Below are positions 1-13,430 of a stretch of DNA of 64,000 bases, one piece after another (within the stretch, counting starts at the first letter, position 1; every line of letters starts with the position of its first letter). The translations under genes and the position numbers were made by a program. The stretch spans positions 140,721-204,720 of the forward strand of contig MNCI01015718.1 of NCBI GenBank assembly GCA_015680685.1. Reading direction: 5' to 3'. Under the pieces are notes generated by a model. The model was given only the letters and a program-made list of their open reading frames with translations, did not search any database and was not told the origin of the DNA. The DNA comes from Gnetum montanum. Taxonomy: Eukaryota; Streptophyta; Gnetopsida; Gnetales; Gnetaceae.

Positions 1-1929
1 CACTTGGCTTCATAGTCTCTAAAATAGGAATACAAGTAGACCTTAATAAGGTTAAGGTAATAATTAATATGCAACCACCAAAAAACCTTATCGAACTACG
101 TGGTCTACAAGGTAGGCTGCAATTCATTAGATGCTTTATCGCAAATCTGATAGATAAGTTGAGACCCATGCAACACCTACTACGAGGCAATCCTTTATTT
201 CGATGGAGCTTCAACTTCCCGAGGAGGAAGTGTTGTGGCCATTTTAACATACCCTTTTGGAGAAATCTAACCCTTTGCCTATCGATTAAACTTTCCTTGC
301 ACCAACAATGTGGAAGAATATGAAGGTCTTCTTAGAGGTCTTCTAGCAGCATTGACTTCAGGAATTGCATGCCTTGTAGTTTGAGGTGATTCATAGCTAG
401 TCATTAATCAAGTCACGGAGGTTTATGCATGCAAGGCTCTCCATTTGCAACCATATTGTGATTTGACCAAACATCTTCTAAAGTAATTAGTAGACGTGGA
501 TATACAGCATGTCCCTAGAAGCGAAAACACCATTGCCGATGCACTTGCTACACTAGCTCTAAACATAACACCTGAAATGTTCCATGCGTTGCCTAGTTCT
601 ATCATAAATTGTGCCAAACCTATAACTGATGCTCTCGTTGAAATTCCCATAGCATCCATTAGCAAAACACATGCAATAGAATGGTACGATGACATAAAAG
701 AATACCTTCTATGAGGCAAGCCTTCACAACATTTGAAAAATGCTCAAAACGATGTAGTGTGAAAAATCTCTTGACAATATGCATTAATAGGAGATACATT
801 GTGTTGCAAGTCCTATGAAGGCATTCTGTTGATGTGCATTAGTAGCATCGATGGTCAAATGATTGTAGAACAAGTCCATGAAGGACTTTGTGGAGGGCAC
901 ATAGCACCCAAAGCAATGGCAACAAAGATTAGGTGCTTGGGCTACGACTAGCCACACATGGAGTATGATTGCTTCTCCAAGTTGAAGACATGTGACATTT
1001 TCCAACGACATTGTAACCTAATACATGTGCCTCCTAACGAATTTCACATAACACAAATCACATGGACATTCCAAAGATGGGGATTAGACATCATTGGACC
1101 AATAACACCACCATCTTTCGCAGGACATAGCTTCATTATCACTGCAACTGAATACTTCATGAAATGGGTAGAAGCTATTCCCCTTAGGAAGACCACTTAT
1201 AAGAATGTTTGCACTTTCATAATAGAAAACATTATGACCTATTTTGGTATTCTGATGATCATTGTTACCGGCAATAGACCATAGTTCAGCAGTCTAGATA
1301 CCAAAAGATTCTGTGAAAGCTTGGGTATTAAACATGCATTCTCGTCACCTTACTACCCATAGAGCAATGGTTAAGCATAAGCTACAAATAAAACTATCAT
1401 GATGGTGCTCAAAAAGATGCTAAATCAAAGTAAGAGGAGATGGCACAAACAATTAGTCTACGCATTGTGGACATACAGAACGACACATCGAACACCTAAA
1501 AGTAAAACTCCATATAGTCTTGTATATGGATCTGAAGCTATTTTACCTTTGAAGTTATAGGTTCCCTCATTGCAAATAGCTCTCTCAGGCCTCCTCGATG
1601 AAAGAAAAAGTGATAAAATGCACATTGTTGACCTTGACTCAGTGGAGGAGGAACATGTGTGAACACTTGATCAGATCGAGTGGTACTAGAAACAACAATG
1701 ACAATGACACAAACGCAATCTACATAAGTGCCCAATTAAGGAAGGAGACCTAGTCCTTAAGGTCATTTATGAACATCCAGATAAATTCTCAACTAACTGG
1801 GAAGGACCTTACTTAGTCACCAAGACATACAATAATAGAGCATTCAAACTTGCTAACATGGATCGGAACAAATTTGCTAATCCCACAAATCAGCTATACC
1901 TAAAACAGTACTATGTCTTATCAACTTGA
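1..1929 (+). mobile_element. Tat-lineage Ty3/gypsy pol remnant (RT end, aRNH, integrase)
   Basis: This is the 3' part of a retrotransposon polyprotein, broken by stops and cut by the window start. Bases 1-180 translate to the end of the RT/connection region (DKLRPMQHLL). The frame then shifts into an RNase H of the type carried as a second, archaeal-like domain by Tat elements (FDGAS near 200, NNVEEYEGL near 313, GDS-LVINQ near 395). The integrase zinc finger (His-His-Cys-Cys) lies at about 860-1010 and the core at 1060-1560 (GLDIIGPI, TATEYFMKWVEAIPL). The C-terminal part (KEGDLVLK, NWEGPYLV) runs to a stop at 1929. The second catalytic Asp of the integrase is replaced by Gly in the TGNRP context, and several in-frame stops occur. 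Incapable of coding. The same family recurs at 23870-25160. Confidence 0.88.
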
Positions 1930-2282
1930 GGTATGTAATGGTCCTGGCATCATGACCTAAAACTGATACCATAGAACAGTCCTGGGGCTATGACTTGAAA
2001 CTAGCACCATAGAGTATCTTGGTTTCATGACAATAAACTGACACCATAGAGCTCCGTCCGGTATGACACTAAACTACCACATTTGTTCGCCATGACGTAA
2101 AACTAGCATATAGAGTCCACTAAGACTATAAACTGGTTTGCCTCTTCATAGTCCACTACGACTATAAACTAGCAATGCACCATCCGCTATGATGCTAAAC
2201 TGGCACCATCCAAAGGGTTATGACATGAAACTAACCTACAATAGTCTGCTAGGACTATAAACTAGTGACATCATCAACAACC
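1930..2282 (+). repeat. Degenerate ~35-bp tandem array after Tat pol stop
   Basis: About ten imperfect units share a core like ATGACNNNAAACTAGCACC followed by ATAGAG or a variable tail. Cores are visible near 1950, 1988, 2027, 2062, 2091, 2127, 2161, 2191, 2220 and 2251. The array starts within 20 bases of the pol stop, so it is in the 3' untranslated region of the element. Tat-lineage elements are known to carry hypervariable tandem repeats in that position, some of which seeded satellites. Unit length varies (about 28-40 bp) and no unit is intact. Confidence 0.7.
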
Positions 2283-3539
2283 AGGCAATACTTGAAAAGA
2301 TATGTTGCCGTAATTGGCTGTACATGTTCCACAAAGACTTGTTGCATAATCTGTCTCATGGACCCTGATGAAGTTGATGCTATTCATGATTCTATCTACT
2401 TTGAAATTGCACACAGTGGCTCCATCTCCTTGGTTGTATTCAAGTTTAAAGTGCTTAGTTAACCGAGTCATTTGTGGTTTTCTTGTCTTCTTGGAGTTGT
2501 GTTTGCAGGATAACATGCCTAATGTGTTCGCGCACAGATGCACTTCATCATGACAACAAGGTATCATATTTTTTCTGCCGCACGCAACTGGGTTATTCAA
2601 TCTGTTCATAAATACATTCCCAACTCCTGATACATTCCCTATTCCCCATCATGTTCCCCTTATCCTATTCAATTACACTCCCTTGATACATTCTACTCAT
2701 CCCAAAGCTCTTAATACACTGTTGCACACTATGATTCTCTGAGCAGTTGCAATGCAAAACATAGTACACAGTACATGATACAAATGCAAGCGCATGAGCA
2801 CGAGTACAGCACTAAAAGCAAGCTCTTTCAAAAAGACCAAAAAGAAAAAAAAGAAAAAAAAGAAAAAATGAAAAAAAAAAGAAAAATAAAAAAAAAAAGA
2901 AAAAGAACAAAAATATCAAAGAGCAAAATGCATAGAAAATGTCTTCATGACCCTATTGACATCATAGACCAAAGACCATTGGCTCTTCTCATACAAGCCC
3001 TAGGCGACAAGATAATTGTCTAAGAAAAACAGTTACACTCGTGTCTTAAAANCAAGATAATTGTCTAAGAAAAACAGTTACACTCGTGTCTTAAAAGATC
3101 ATGTTGCACATCATTAAGTTGCTTTGGCTATTTACAATGGGCTCTCATAAACACTCTATAAGAGTCCCATTTCTCCAAAGAATGCACCTCCTATGTCTTG
3201 TTTCCAAGTCTGCTAAACACTGACTACTGACAAGGACCAAAAATAGGGCTTGTTCATGTGTGGGCATTCCTCTCCCATAATTCCAACAGCAATTATAATC
3301 CTTAATTGACTCTTGATTCCCCCAGTTACAACCAATCCCCTTGCATCTCAACTTGCATTTCCCCAATCCCATGTACTTTTGAACACGGTGCGATGATGTC
3401 GAGCTAGGGGCCGATGGACAATGCTTGGTACTTGGTTAGTCGTGTTGTTTTGTACTTCTTTATTGACACCTCTCGGATGGATTCCCCTAGACGTCAACAA
3501 AGAGGAGCTAATGAAATGCCACTAATTTCAGCCTAACAC
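2283..3539. other. Noncoding element tail with A-rich tract
   Basis: No supportable gene. At 2818-2912 there is an almost pure A/G tract with AAAAAAGAAAA units; the lysine-rich reading frame through it is a by-product. Short phrases recur in 2620-2700 (TACATTCC variants). The stretch fits the 3' untranslated part of the Tat element to the left but carries no decisive motif. Confidence 0.45.
3008..3096. other. Single N flanked by a 44-bp exact duplication (assembly join)
   Basis: The 44 bases before the N at 3052 (3008-3051) are repeated exactly after it (3053-3096). A one-base N bracketed by an exact short duplication is what an unmerged contig overlap leaves behind. The real sequence probably has one copy. 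Confidence 0.8.
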
Positions 3540-4200
3540 TATGAAACAAGAAGAACTCAAAGAATTTTGAGCTTTTGGAAGGCAAAAATTTGACTAAGGC
3601 ATGGAACTCACATCAGGCTTGTCAAGCTAGGCTTGCCCTTAGCATGAGCAACTCCAATGACCTCAAGATCAAGTCAAAGATGGTTGAATTTGAGGGTGCT
3701 AGTCATCCTCAAGGGCCACTATTGTCCACTTCAAGTTTCAGCATTCAAGAGTTCATATTTTGATTACACAAATTTTCCCAGGTCATGCTAGTAGCATGAG
3801 TACAACATGAGCACAACGTGACCAACTCCAAGAGCCTTAAAACCAACTCAAGATTATCTAACTTTGAAGGTGCAAGTCATCATCAATGTCTGTTGATGGC
3901 TGCTTCAAGTCCCAACCTCCAGAATTCTAGACTTCATGCCCAAAATCACAAAGATTTTGTTACTCTCGCTGAGGTCACGTTGACAGCATGAGTCCAACGT
4001 GAGCTACCAAAAGTGGCTTAAATAAAGACACACTCAAGCTTAGTTTTCAACATGCAATTCACTCTCAAGGTCAATCACAGCTAGGAAATTGTTGCACTCA
4101 AAGAACAGGCTTTAAAGATCAAAAATTAGTGTGAAATGTGTCATTTTCCTTAGGTCACGCTGAGGTCACGCTAGCAGCATGAATACAATGTGAGTAATGA
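3540..4200. repeat. Degenerate ~180-bp tandem repeat, about 3.5 units
   Basis: The phrase GGTGC-AGTCATC recurs at about 3692 and 3869. A phrase like GGTCACGCT followed by AGCATGAG and CAACGTGAG recurs near 3781, 3976 and 4155, with a weaker copy near 3630. Spacing is about 175-195 bp. Units agree at a moderate level only. The period is satellite-like and the block lies in the 3' region of the Tat element. Confidence 0.6.
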
Positions 4201-5190
4201 TCATGCCCAGTTAAAAGCATTCCAAACACACACTGAGGACATGCCAAGATAAAATAAACTCACGCCGGAAGATTTTATAAATTAATAATGCCTCAAACAG
4301 CCACAAAACCACTCACATCAGCATCTTGTAGCAGTCAATTTGTGGATCGAGAAGTTCCAAGCAAGCTGGAGTCAATTTCTCTTGTTGTACACTATCATTT
4401 TTATTATAAATTTTCACCATTTGTGAGCTTGTCAAGCTCTTATGCTCCAAATTGTATATGCTTCCATGGGTGTAAGCTAGCTTGTGTAAGCCAACACACA
4501 CTATAAGATATAGTGCATCTCATCAAGAACGTAGCCTGCCTACACATGTCCAATTCACACATAGTTGTCCATCAAACACGTGTTACATGATCCGTTTTCC
4601 TCTCATCTCTCAGCCATTAATTCCATCCATGAATTCCATTCTCAGGCCTAGACAAACCTTATAAATACCCTGTTCATTCACATAAATAGGATTGGCAATT
4701 TTGAAAGTGAACGACTTTGGGAGCATTGACTAGCAACTTGGGATGCTCAAGCACACATGACTCCTAGTATCCAAACACCTGTAAGCACATCACTCCGGGG
4801 CTTAGCTCTTGACTTTCCATCCACACATGCAACTACGCTTTGACCGGTGCACATTCTTGTTTAAGCAATACAATATAGTTCATTATTGTCTTCCATTATA
4901 TTGTATGCTCTATTTTCGATCTATTTTATGCTTTTGTATATGCTTTGTTTTACATTTCGTACATCATCGTTTACATTCTGTATGTCACCAGTTATGATAA
5001 CTCCAGCGCAAGCCTTAGTTTACGCTTGGGGAAGTCCTTGGTTGATTTGCATGTAGACCATCCAGGGCACTCTACCTTCGTTTTCTTTTCCAGCTTGCCC
5101 TCGCATGAAGGTAGGGTCAGCTGTGTCTCTCCAACAATATTTCGGTGTTTTTTTCCTTTCTAGCCTCACGCTGACAATTTCAGTCATCAC
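4201..5190 (+). other. LTR-like tail with TATA box, boundaries unresolved
   Basis: This segment holds a good TATA-like sequence TTATAAATAC at 4659-4668 in an otherwise noncoding stretch, followed by T-rich sequence. It lies where the 3' LTR of the Tat element at the window start would be. I could not find matching termini or a second LTR copy, so the LTR reading is tentative. Confidence 0.3.
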
Positions 5191-8100
5191 AGTTAACCTA
5201 TTAGGGGTTTGTCCTTAATGAAATACATGTTAAAATAGAAATTTAAGCAATCTTGGTCTAGATAAAAGATAATCATGAAGCTAAAATTCTTGAGATAGAA
5301 AGACAAAGATGTAAATGAATTTTATATTGAATTTTATGATCTATTCCATCATGCTAAGGTAACTTGGAAGAAGTATGAACATGCTTAAATATTTCTAGGA
5401 GGTCTTAAGATGGCTTACTAGAAAGAGTTATCATTCTATGAGCCTTAAAACCTTGATGAGGCTTATGATTTATCAAGTAAGATAGAGAAGAAACTTAGTG
5501 AATTTGAGAACATGAGAAAACAAGATTTAAAAGGAAACAATAAGGGTTTCAAGTTAGAGAAGGGATCCAAGACTAAATCTAAATACAAAGAAGGCATCCA
5601 TGACAAGAAGCATGAAAAGGTCAATAAGAAAGATAAAGCCAAAAAGGACCAATGAAAAGAAGGCAAGGATTAAGGCAAAAAATCATCCAAGATTTAGTGC
5701 TTCAAATGTGGAGAGTAAGAATACAAGTAATGGAATTTCAATTTTACAAGGTAGCTATGGGAAAAGATGTACAAATCATGAAGAAAGAGGAGACATCAAG
5801 CTAATCTTTTTAGAAAGGTAATCCTAATACTCTTAAAATTGAGAATTTTTCAAAATTAAATTATTATATATTTATGAGAAATGTGAATATAAGAGATTAT
5901 CAAGTAAGGAAATTGTTATTTTTATATTGGAACTAGATGTTTGCTTAGTGGGAAATGAATTCATGTTTTGATTGATGGGGAAATTTAGGAAAATATTATT
6001 TCTTCTAATGGATTTGCTAGATTGGATTTAGTGAAAATTCCTCATCATGGATGCTACTAGGTGCATTAGTTATCAAGAGACTACTCTTAAGAGGTGAGAG
6101 AGTTTTCATGATATTGTAAGATGTAATGTACTACCAACTTTTTATGCTAATGTAATTCTAGGAAGGCCTTAGAATTTTGATAATAGTATTTAGTTTGATG
6201 GAGAAAAAAAATGTGTTGAGTACATTAATACCTAATAGAATCCATGATTTGATTCCTATGATAGTTTAATAACTAAGGCAACAAAGCTCATTCAATGCTT
6301 CCTTAATTCTTCTTTGAGAAAGAGAGAGAAAATAAATAAAGATGATGAAGCTGGTTTTGGTTTTATGGGTGGATCAACTCTTACTTCTAACCATGATGTT
6401 TTGTAGGTATATATTCCAATAGATATGCTAGACTTGAAGGAGTAATTTCTTAAGATGTTCAAATGAGAATTGAATAGATTATCAACAATGAGAACTATTG
6501 AATACCAAATTGATTTCATTCCTAGTGCTACTATACCAAATGAGAGGCCATACCAAATAAGACCAAATGATAGGGTTGAATTACAATGATAAGTAGGGAA
6601 GTTACTTGTGAATGGCTTCATGAGAGAGTCAATTTCTTCTTGTTTAATTTCAATAGTGCTTGTGCCAAAGAAGGAAAGTGATGAATGAAGGATATGCATT
6701 GACCTAAGGGCTATGAATAGGATAACACTGAGGTATAGGTTTTCTATTCCAAGGATGAATGATATTCTTCATATCCTTACTAATGCAAATATCTTCAGCA
6801 AAATCAATTTAAGAGTGGTTACCATCAAATTTGAATTAGGCTTGATGATGAATGGAAAATAACTTTTAAGACTCTAGATGGATTGTTTGAGTGGTTGGTA
6901 ATGCCATTTGAATTCACAAATGTTTTTTTCATATTCATGAGGTTGATGCATGATGTCCTTAAATATTTTATTAACAAGTGTTGTATTATCTTCTTTGATG
7001 ATATTTTGGTGTATAGCTCAAATAAGAAAGAGTGATTAGATCACTTGAGATAAGTATTTCTTAAGTCAAAGAACACATAGTTAATGATCAATATGAAGAA
7101 TAGTCATTTCTTTAAGAGGGAGATCACATATTTGGGATGTGATTTCTACAAATCAATTTAGGATGGAAGCTATCAAGGTGAAGTCTATTAGAGATTGGCC
7201 AACTCCTAAAAATGTTGGAGATATGCAATTATTTCTTAGTTTAGAAGGGTTTTATAGGTGGTTCATAAAAAAATTTAGTGGTATTTCATGGACTATGATT
7301 GCTTTACTTTAGAAGAATTAAGATTTTATATGAGACGATGAGACCCAAAGGAGCTTTGATATATTAGAGGTAAAAATATCCAATGAGCTAATACTTATAA
7401 TACTAGATTTCTGGAAGCTTTTTTAGGTGGAGGTGAATGTAAGAAGACTTGATGTTGGAGGGGTAATTTCACAAGAATGTAGACCTATTGCTTTTTTTTT
7501 CAAGGAATATAAATAATTCAAGGTAGAAATATAGCATATATCAGAAGGAATTATACACTATTCTTCAAGAAATCAAGCAATGGAGGTATTACTTATTACC
7601 CAAGGAGTTCACTTTGATGAGATACGACAAAGCACTTTAAATTCTTAATTTCAAAATTAAGTTAAGTATCAAACACATGAAGTGGGTGGCACAATTGAAA
7701 GAGTTTAATTTTGTACTTAAGCATAAAAGTGAAAACCTAAAGCGATAGCAAATGCATTATCTAGGGTGCATGTGGTAAATTTCAGTGGACCTCATGTGGA
7801 AGGTATGAATGATTTTACTACTTTATATGAACATAATCTTAATTTTGGATAGGTTTGAAGAAGTCTTATGGAACCATTGTTGAGTATGATAGGCCAATGG
7901 AGGGACTATCATATTTAAAATGGACTAATATTCAACAAGTAGAGGATTTGTGTTCTCAATTATTATTTAAGGAATAATTTGATTAAAAAGCATTAGAGTG
8001 ATATGCTAGGTTACATGGATTGAGATAAAACATGGAATATTGTGGACATGTACTATTTTTATCCTAGAATGACATTAAAAGTCTTCAAATTTATGAAGGA

Positions 8101-8995
8101 GCATTTGACATGTTAGAAATTCAAGGGAGGTAAAGATGTTAATGGATACTATATGCCTATACTAGTTCCCAAGGGTTTGTCAAAAAGTATGTTAGTTCCT
8201 TTTGTGAGTGGGATTTTAAAAACCAAAAGTGGCAATGATGTTATCTTTGTGGTGGTAGATAGATTCTCCTAGATAATGCATTTCATTTCATGTAAAAAGA
8301 TGAATGATGCATATCATGTTGAAATTTATTTTTTTAACATGTTTTGAATTTCATGATATTTCATTAAATATTGTTAATGATAGAGATCCCAAGTTCATAG
8401 GGATAAAGTTAAATGTTTCCAGTGCACATCATCCACAATATAATGACCGAACTAAAGTGGTTAATAAATATTTGTTAAATATTTTAAGGTGTTTATGTGA
8501 GGGACAAACTAAGAGGTGGGAAAAATTTTTGTATCATTTTGAATTTACTTATAATAATTCTTCTCATGTTGCTATTGGAAAAAGTCCATTTGAGGTTAAT
8601 TATGGATTTTATACCAAGATTATGGACAATGTTAGAAGCTTACATGGAGAAGCTCAATTGAGTTCTAACTTTGTGCATAAGATGAGGGATCTTCATGCTT
8701 AAGTGAAGGATAATCTTGAAACGAAGGTTGAAGAAAGAGTCCTTAAGAGGAATGAAAATAAGAGGAAGTCCAAATTTGATGTTTGTGATCTTTTTTGGAT
8801 GCATTTGAATAAGAAGATATTGAGAGGTATCAATTTTTCAATGTTGAAAGCTAAGAAAATAGATCTTTTACTTTTAAATGTTGCAAATCTTATGCATTAT
8901 AATGAATTGGTGGATGATTAAATCTTACAGGGTAGCATAGATGAGTTGAAGAGAACTATGGACAAGTCCAACCCTTCATTGAAGAGGAAGGTAGT
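5191..8995 (+). mobile_element. Chromovirus-type Ty3/gypsy gag-pol, decayed
   Basis: A whole polyprotein order can be followed through many stops and frameshifts. The gag end has a Lys-rich tract (5500-5680) and a CFKCGE zinc knuckle near 5700. A protease-like VLIDGE motif lies near 5968. RT runs 6490-7190 (ERPYQIRP, VPKKESDE, FEWLVMPFEFTN, FFDDILVYS with both catalytic Asp near 7000). RNase H lies at about 7190-7760 (PTPKNVGD, RPIAFF). Integrase runs 7850-8700 (FVVVDRFS, then DRDPKF near 8380 and SAHHPQ), with the integrase C-terminal part to 8920. No chromodomain is visible. RT wording matches the chromovirus side of Ty3/gypsy rather than Tat or Athila. LTRs were not resolved. Confidence 0.82.
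8304..8702 (+). pseudogene. Integrase core fragment of the chromovirus-type element
   Basis: This is the longest open piece of the element (132 residues). It contains VNDRDPKF with the second catalytic Asp, then SSAHHPQ and a degraded GQTE motif read as DRTKV, so the catalytic Glu is lost. It continues into WEKFLYHFEFTYNNS and GKSPFEVNYG, which are standard in plant Ty3 integrases. The sequence between the first and second Asp is badly damaged, so there is no function. A second open piece at 8703-8921 continues the C-terminal region (CDLFWMHLNK, VANLMHYNELVDD). Confidence 0.8.
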
Positions 8996-9840
8996 TGTAA
9001 TCAAGAAGAGATAGGCTTCCAACACTCTTGGAGTGAGTGAAGAGGGATGAGAACTTGATTCATTAGGAGGATCAAAACATTGATGATGTTATATGGATTG
9101 ATGAGGCCAAAATTTTTAAGTCGGGAATTACTCCTACCCCTACTCCATTGTTTACCTAAGTTTACTTTTTGAAGAGTGGAAGAGCTAGTATAGGAACACT
9201 TCAAAATCCTTTTTCATTCCTATAGATGGTTGATTTGCAAGTTTGGAAATTTGGAGAGATGTCTTCCCTTTGAGATGCAAAAACAAAAGGAAAAAAAAAA
9301 ACACATAGAGACATCCCAAGTGCATGAAAGATATCTAACTAGAATAGAAGATATTTTCAGCTCTATGTTTAGGATAGATATAGAGGTTAGATTTATTGTT
9401 GAGAATAGATGAAGAAAGGAAAAATTAAAAAGAGATGGGATAAAGAGATTTTAAAAGAGGGTATGCATATTTACAATCAAGTGTGTGTGATCTTGATCAT
9501 AACTCTCTGTATGTTTATCTAATCTTAGATCTATCTGTGAAGAGATATAGATTAATTAAACCTTACATTAAGATCAATTAGTGTATGATTGTAAACTCAC
9601 ATGCTCAACAATAGTATTGAGTCTGTCAGGATTGAATGTGATCTAGGTTATGATTCTTCTTGTAATTGTAATCTTCTCAATTTAATTAAAGATAGCTAAT
9701 TTTCTAGAAATTGAATTATCTTGTGTATTTTCTATTTTTAAATTTGGTGTGTTTGAAGGATTAAAGTGAAATGAAGTGGTCCTACTCCATAGGCCTAAGT
9801 CCTCTAATAGGACACTATGAGATAATCAAAAAAGTTATGG
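8996..9840. other. Noncoding tail, no gene seen
   Basis: AT-rich sequence with purine-rich stretches (9270-9460) and no supportable reading frame. It follows the chromovirus-type integrase and may include its 3' LTR, but I found no matching terminus. Confidence 0.3.
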
Positions 9841-12800
9841 TAGAAGAACAAGCTAACATGGCTCTCTCATTTTTTCATCCTTTTCATCATCTTCATTATC
9901 AAGCATTGATGATGATAAGCATAGTTTAGAAAGAGGATTTCATGATAGATTATTTGGTGAAGATAAAAAAAGAAATCAAAATAGAAATAAAGGTAGAGAT
10001 TATTACTATGATATAAATAGGGATAGAGATTGTTGCATAGACATGGTAGAAGGCACAACAAACAACAAGCAACATAGAAGGGATCATAGTCATGTTAAAG
10101 ATCAAGATGAACATGATGATTATGATGAATGCTTGCTTGCTACTAGGAGCATGATCAATATAAGGGAGGTTGTTTAGATCATAACTAGAAAATAGATGAA
10201 CAACTACATCAAAGAACTTGGTATGAACAACATCCCTAAGTTTAAAGGAGACTAAAATGTAGTTCCAAAATATTATTTGTAGGTCTTACATGATGTTTGC
10301 ACATTGTAAAACATAGAAAAAGATTGGCAAAAGCTCAACCTATTTTCTAGAACATTCATAAAAGAAGCATAGAGTTGGTATTGTTCCTTGGAACTAGAAT
10401 TCATGAGAAGGTAGAGTACAATGCTAGATCTATTCAATAATAAATGTCAAATATACTTTTGAGTGTCCAATTTAAGAAATTAAATTCAAGAATAAAAATA
10501 GAGCACTCATTAATCCCATTATTCAAACTTGGATAGATATTATTTATTATTACATGTGTATCTAGTTCATGTCTTTTCTCAAAGGGAGCTACTGAGACAT
10601 ATCATAGATGAACTTATATAAAAAATAAGAAAAACTTGTATGGATTATGCCCAAGATAGACTATTAAAAATAAGCATTCATTAGATTCAAAGAATGATAG
10701 ATCATGTGGCCAAAGAAGAGGGTGAACTCCAAAAGAGAGAAAGTGCTGAGAAGTATAATAGAGATTTATTCCTTTATAAGAAGGATGTTTATACTTGTGA
10801 GAGAAGGGAAGATTAGGATAAAATGGAGAAGATGATGCAGAAAATACTTTACCTATACAAAAATTAGCTTTAGATATTAAAAATAGTGGAGGATAAAATA
10901 GAGCAATCCTTTGCATAGACAATGAAAAAGATGGAAAAAAAAAAGAAACATAAAAGGACATATAAAGGCACGAAGGAAAAGTTGCTATAATGAAGAAGGT
11001 TGTTAGCTCAACTTCAACAGATGTTGATGGATGTGACTCATGTGAATACAAACATTATAAGAGATGTTTTCCTATCATGTTACATTTATAGAAGTCAAGG
11101 AGATATGTTTTGAATCCCATGTTCATCAAAAAATAGATGCCTAGGAGATTAGCTTATCCATTAAGTAATTAAAAAAAATTCTACAACCAACAATACTATC
11201 CATGTGGGGCTTCACTTGAATCTTAGGAGTAGTATTATTAGTAGTAATAAAAATCATAGCTATAAGAGATGTCATTATCAAGGTAGTAGTATCCCTAAAA
11301 GTAGCTAGACCCATATGTCTATTATATATAATAACCTATCTCTTCTAGTGGTGTAAGTGCTTAAACTCATTCCTCCCACTACTAATATACATAAAAGTAT
11401 TATAGATCTTTTATCCTTAGAGCTAAATCATACTTCTATTATTCGCATTCATCTTTCATGCATCATCAACCATAAGACACCCCTCTTTCTTCCATGTCAT
11501 CTTCACCAATGCAAGGCATGATATCTCATAACCACAACAAAAGAATGCTACTAGAGTCGTAAATATGTAAATGGATGGTAGTTCATGTATTTTGAGTGAA
11601 ATCCTATCAATAATTCCTTCTTTAGACTTGTTAGTTCACCTAAGCTCATACAAGCATAGTAACTTGAATTCTACTTTAAATTCAACATCCTCTAATCTCT
11701 CAAATAATCCACTTTCAAATCAAAGTCCAAATATAACAACTATAATGCTAACTCATGTTGTCACCTTTTTAGGAAAAGACCAAATTTGAGAAGTCTCCTA
11801 ATTTAATTACAAATTGTATGGAATGCACTATCCAATTTTAAGTGTTAATTTCATTTTTTAAGAAATGTAGAAGACATGAACATAACACTACTCAAGAAGC
11901 ACAATATCAAGGTGGAGCTTCTAGATTAGTCCAACACTATTTTCTTGGAACAAGTGAAGGACACTATGAGCATCACTATGGGTGATTAAACATAGAATAT
12001 TTTTTGATGATTCATGTGAATAATTATAATGGGGAGTTTTTCATTCTTATGGAAAGGGCTTAGCTAAGCATAATAAACACCAAGCTTGGAATTAAGGATC
12101 TTTCCTCAAACATATCCAAGAAAAATAAACATGAAGTAATTCAGAAAAAAATTTTCACACATCATGTTTAGTAATACAAGGTGTAATTGCATGAGTAAGG
12201 AGTGGATAGTTAATTAGAGAATCATTACAGCATTTAGTACCCATGAAGGTGTAAATATGTCTACATAGAGTGGTTGCTAAATAGAAATGCATAAAGTGGT
12301 TTCTAATAGATGAAATCTACAAGTTTATCATTTTCATGGAGCTCCAAGAGCTCCTTAAAAATGTCTATATTGATAAGGTGAATAGGTGAAATGCATTAAA
12401 CAACTACATTTCCTAATAGAAAAAAAGAAATAAGAATAGTTGGACCTAGAAAAGTTAGAAATTCATAGAAAATATAAATTAAAACCCATATAACTCAAAA
12501 CATTACTAGAATCCCTTAAGTATATCATCCTAGAAATGAAAAACTAATAATTGTAAATATTTAGCTCACATAAGAACAAAAGAAAAGATTATTTGAGGTA
12601 GTCAATAAGTGGTAAAAAGGATTCCCTTGGTCATATGATGAAACAACATAGATAGATCCATACATATGCTAATATAAAATTTACATAGCTGTCACCATAA
12701 GCCCAAACATCAGCAATAATGTAGGCTAAATCCAAAGTTAAAGTAGATAGTAAAGTAAGAAATTAAAAAGCTTTTGAAAGTTGGATTCATATACCCTATA

Positions 12801-13430
12801 GTAGAGATAGTGAGTGGGTAAGTCCATTTGTTATTATGTCTAAAAAGAAACAATAGTGAAGGATTCGCATACACTTCAAGTTATTAAATATGGTGATATT
12901 TAAGGATTATTTTCATTATCATATTTTGACCAAGTATTGGATAATATAGTAGAACAAAAATATGAAAGCTTCTTGGATGATTACTATAACTATAACTAAA
13001 TCTAAATTACACCTAAGGACCAAGCTAAAATAATATGCATTAGTCCCTAAGATACATTTGCATGTAAAAAGATGCTTGTTGGCCTATGTAATGCCATTAT
13101 CGCCTTCCAATGTCTTATCCTTAGTATCTTTTAGGATTATATTAGTAATGGTATATATTTTTTCATAGATGATTTTTCTACTTATGGTTCTAATTTTTAG
13201 GTTCTAGAATGTTTAAAGTAGATTTCAAAACATTATGTAGAGATAAATCTTAAGCTTAACTAGCAAAAGAGCTATCTAATGATCTAGGAGAGCATTTTTC
13301 TTAAAAATCATGTGTTACATAAAGAAATAGAGGTCAATCTAGAAAAAATTAGAGTCATCCAAGAAATTACACAAAGATTAGAAATAATAAAAGATGTTAG
13401 ATCATTCTTTAGGTATACTAGCTGAAACAC
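9841..13430 (+). mobile_element. Athila-type Ty3/gypsy gag-RT fragment, decayed
   Basis: Gag is readable from about 9870 to 11050. It has a Ser/Asp-rich start, NIPKFKGD near 10230 and a segment near 10690 with HVAKEEGELQKRE that closely parallels the gag of element N (VAKEEGKLWKRE near 42860). RT is readable at 12540-13400: EIKKLLKVGFIYPI near 12755, a degraded fingers region, then FIDDFSTYG near 13160 with both catalytic Asp kept, and KDVRSFF near 13390. FIDDF/FMDDF is the Athila-type form of the YxDD box. Many stops and frameshifts are present. Sequence stops resembling pol beyond 13430, so RNase H and integrase are missing. Confidence 0.75.

Noticed and set aside
2775-3023. Lysine-rich 82-codon frame
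   Set aside because: It is produced by the A/G tract; no domain or neighbour supports it.
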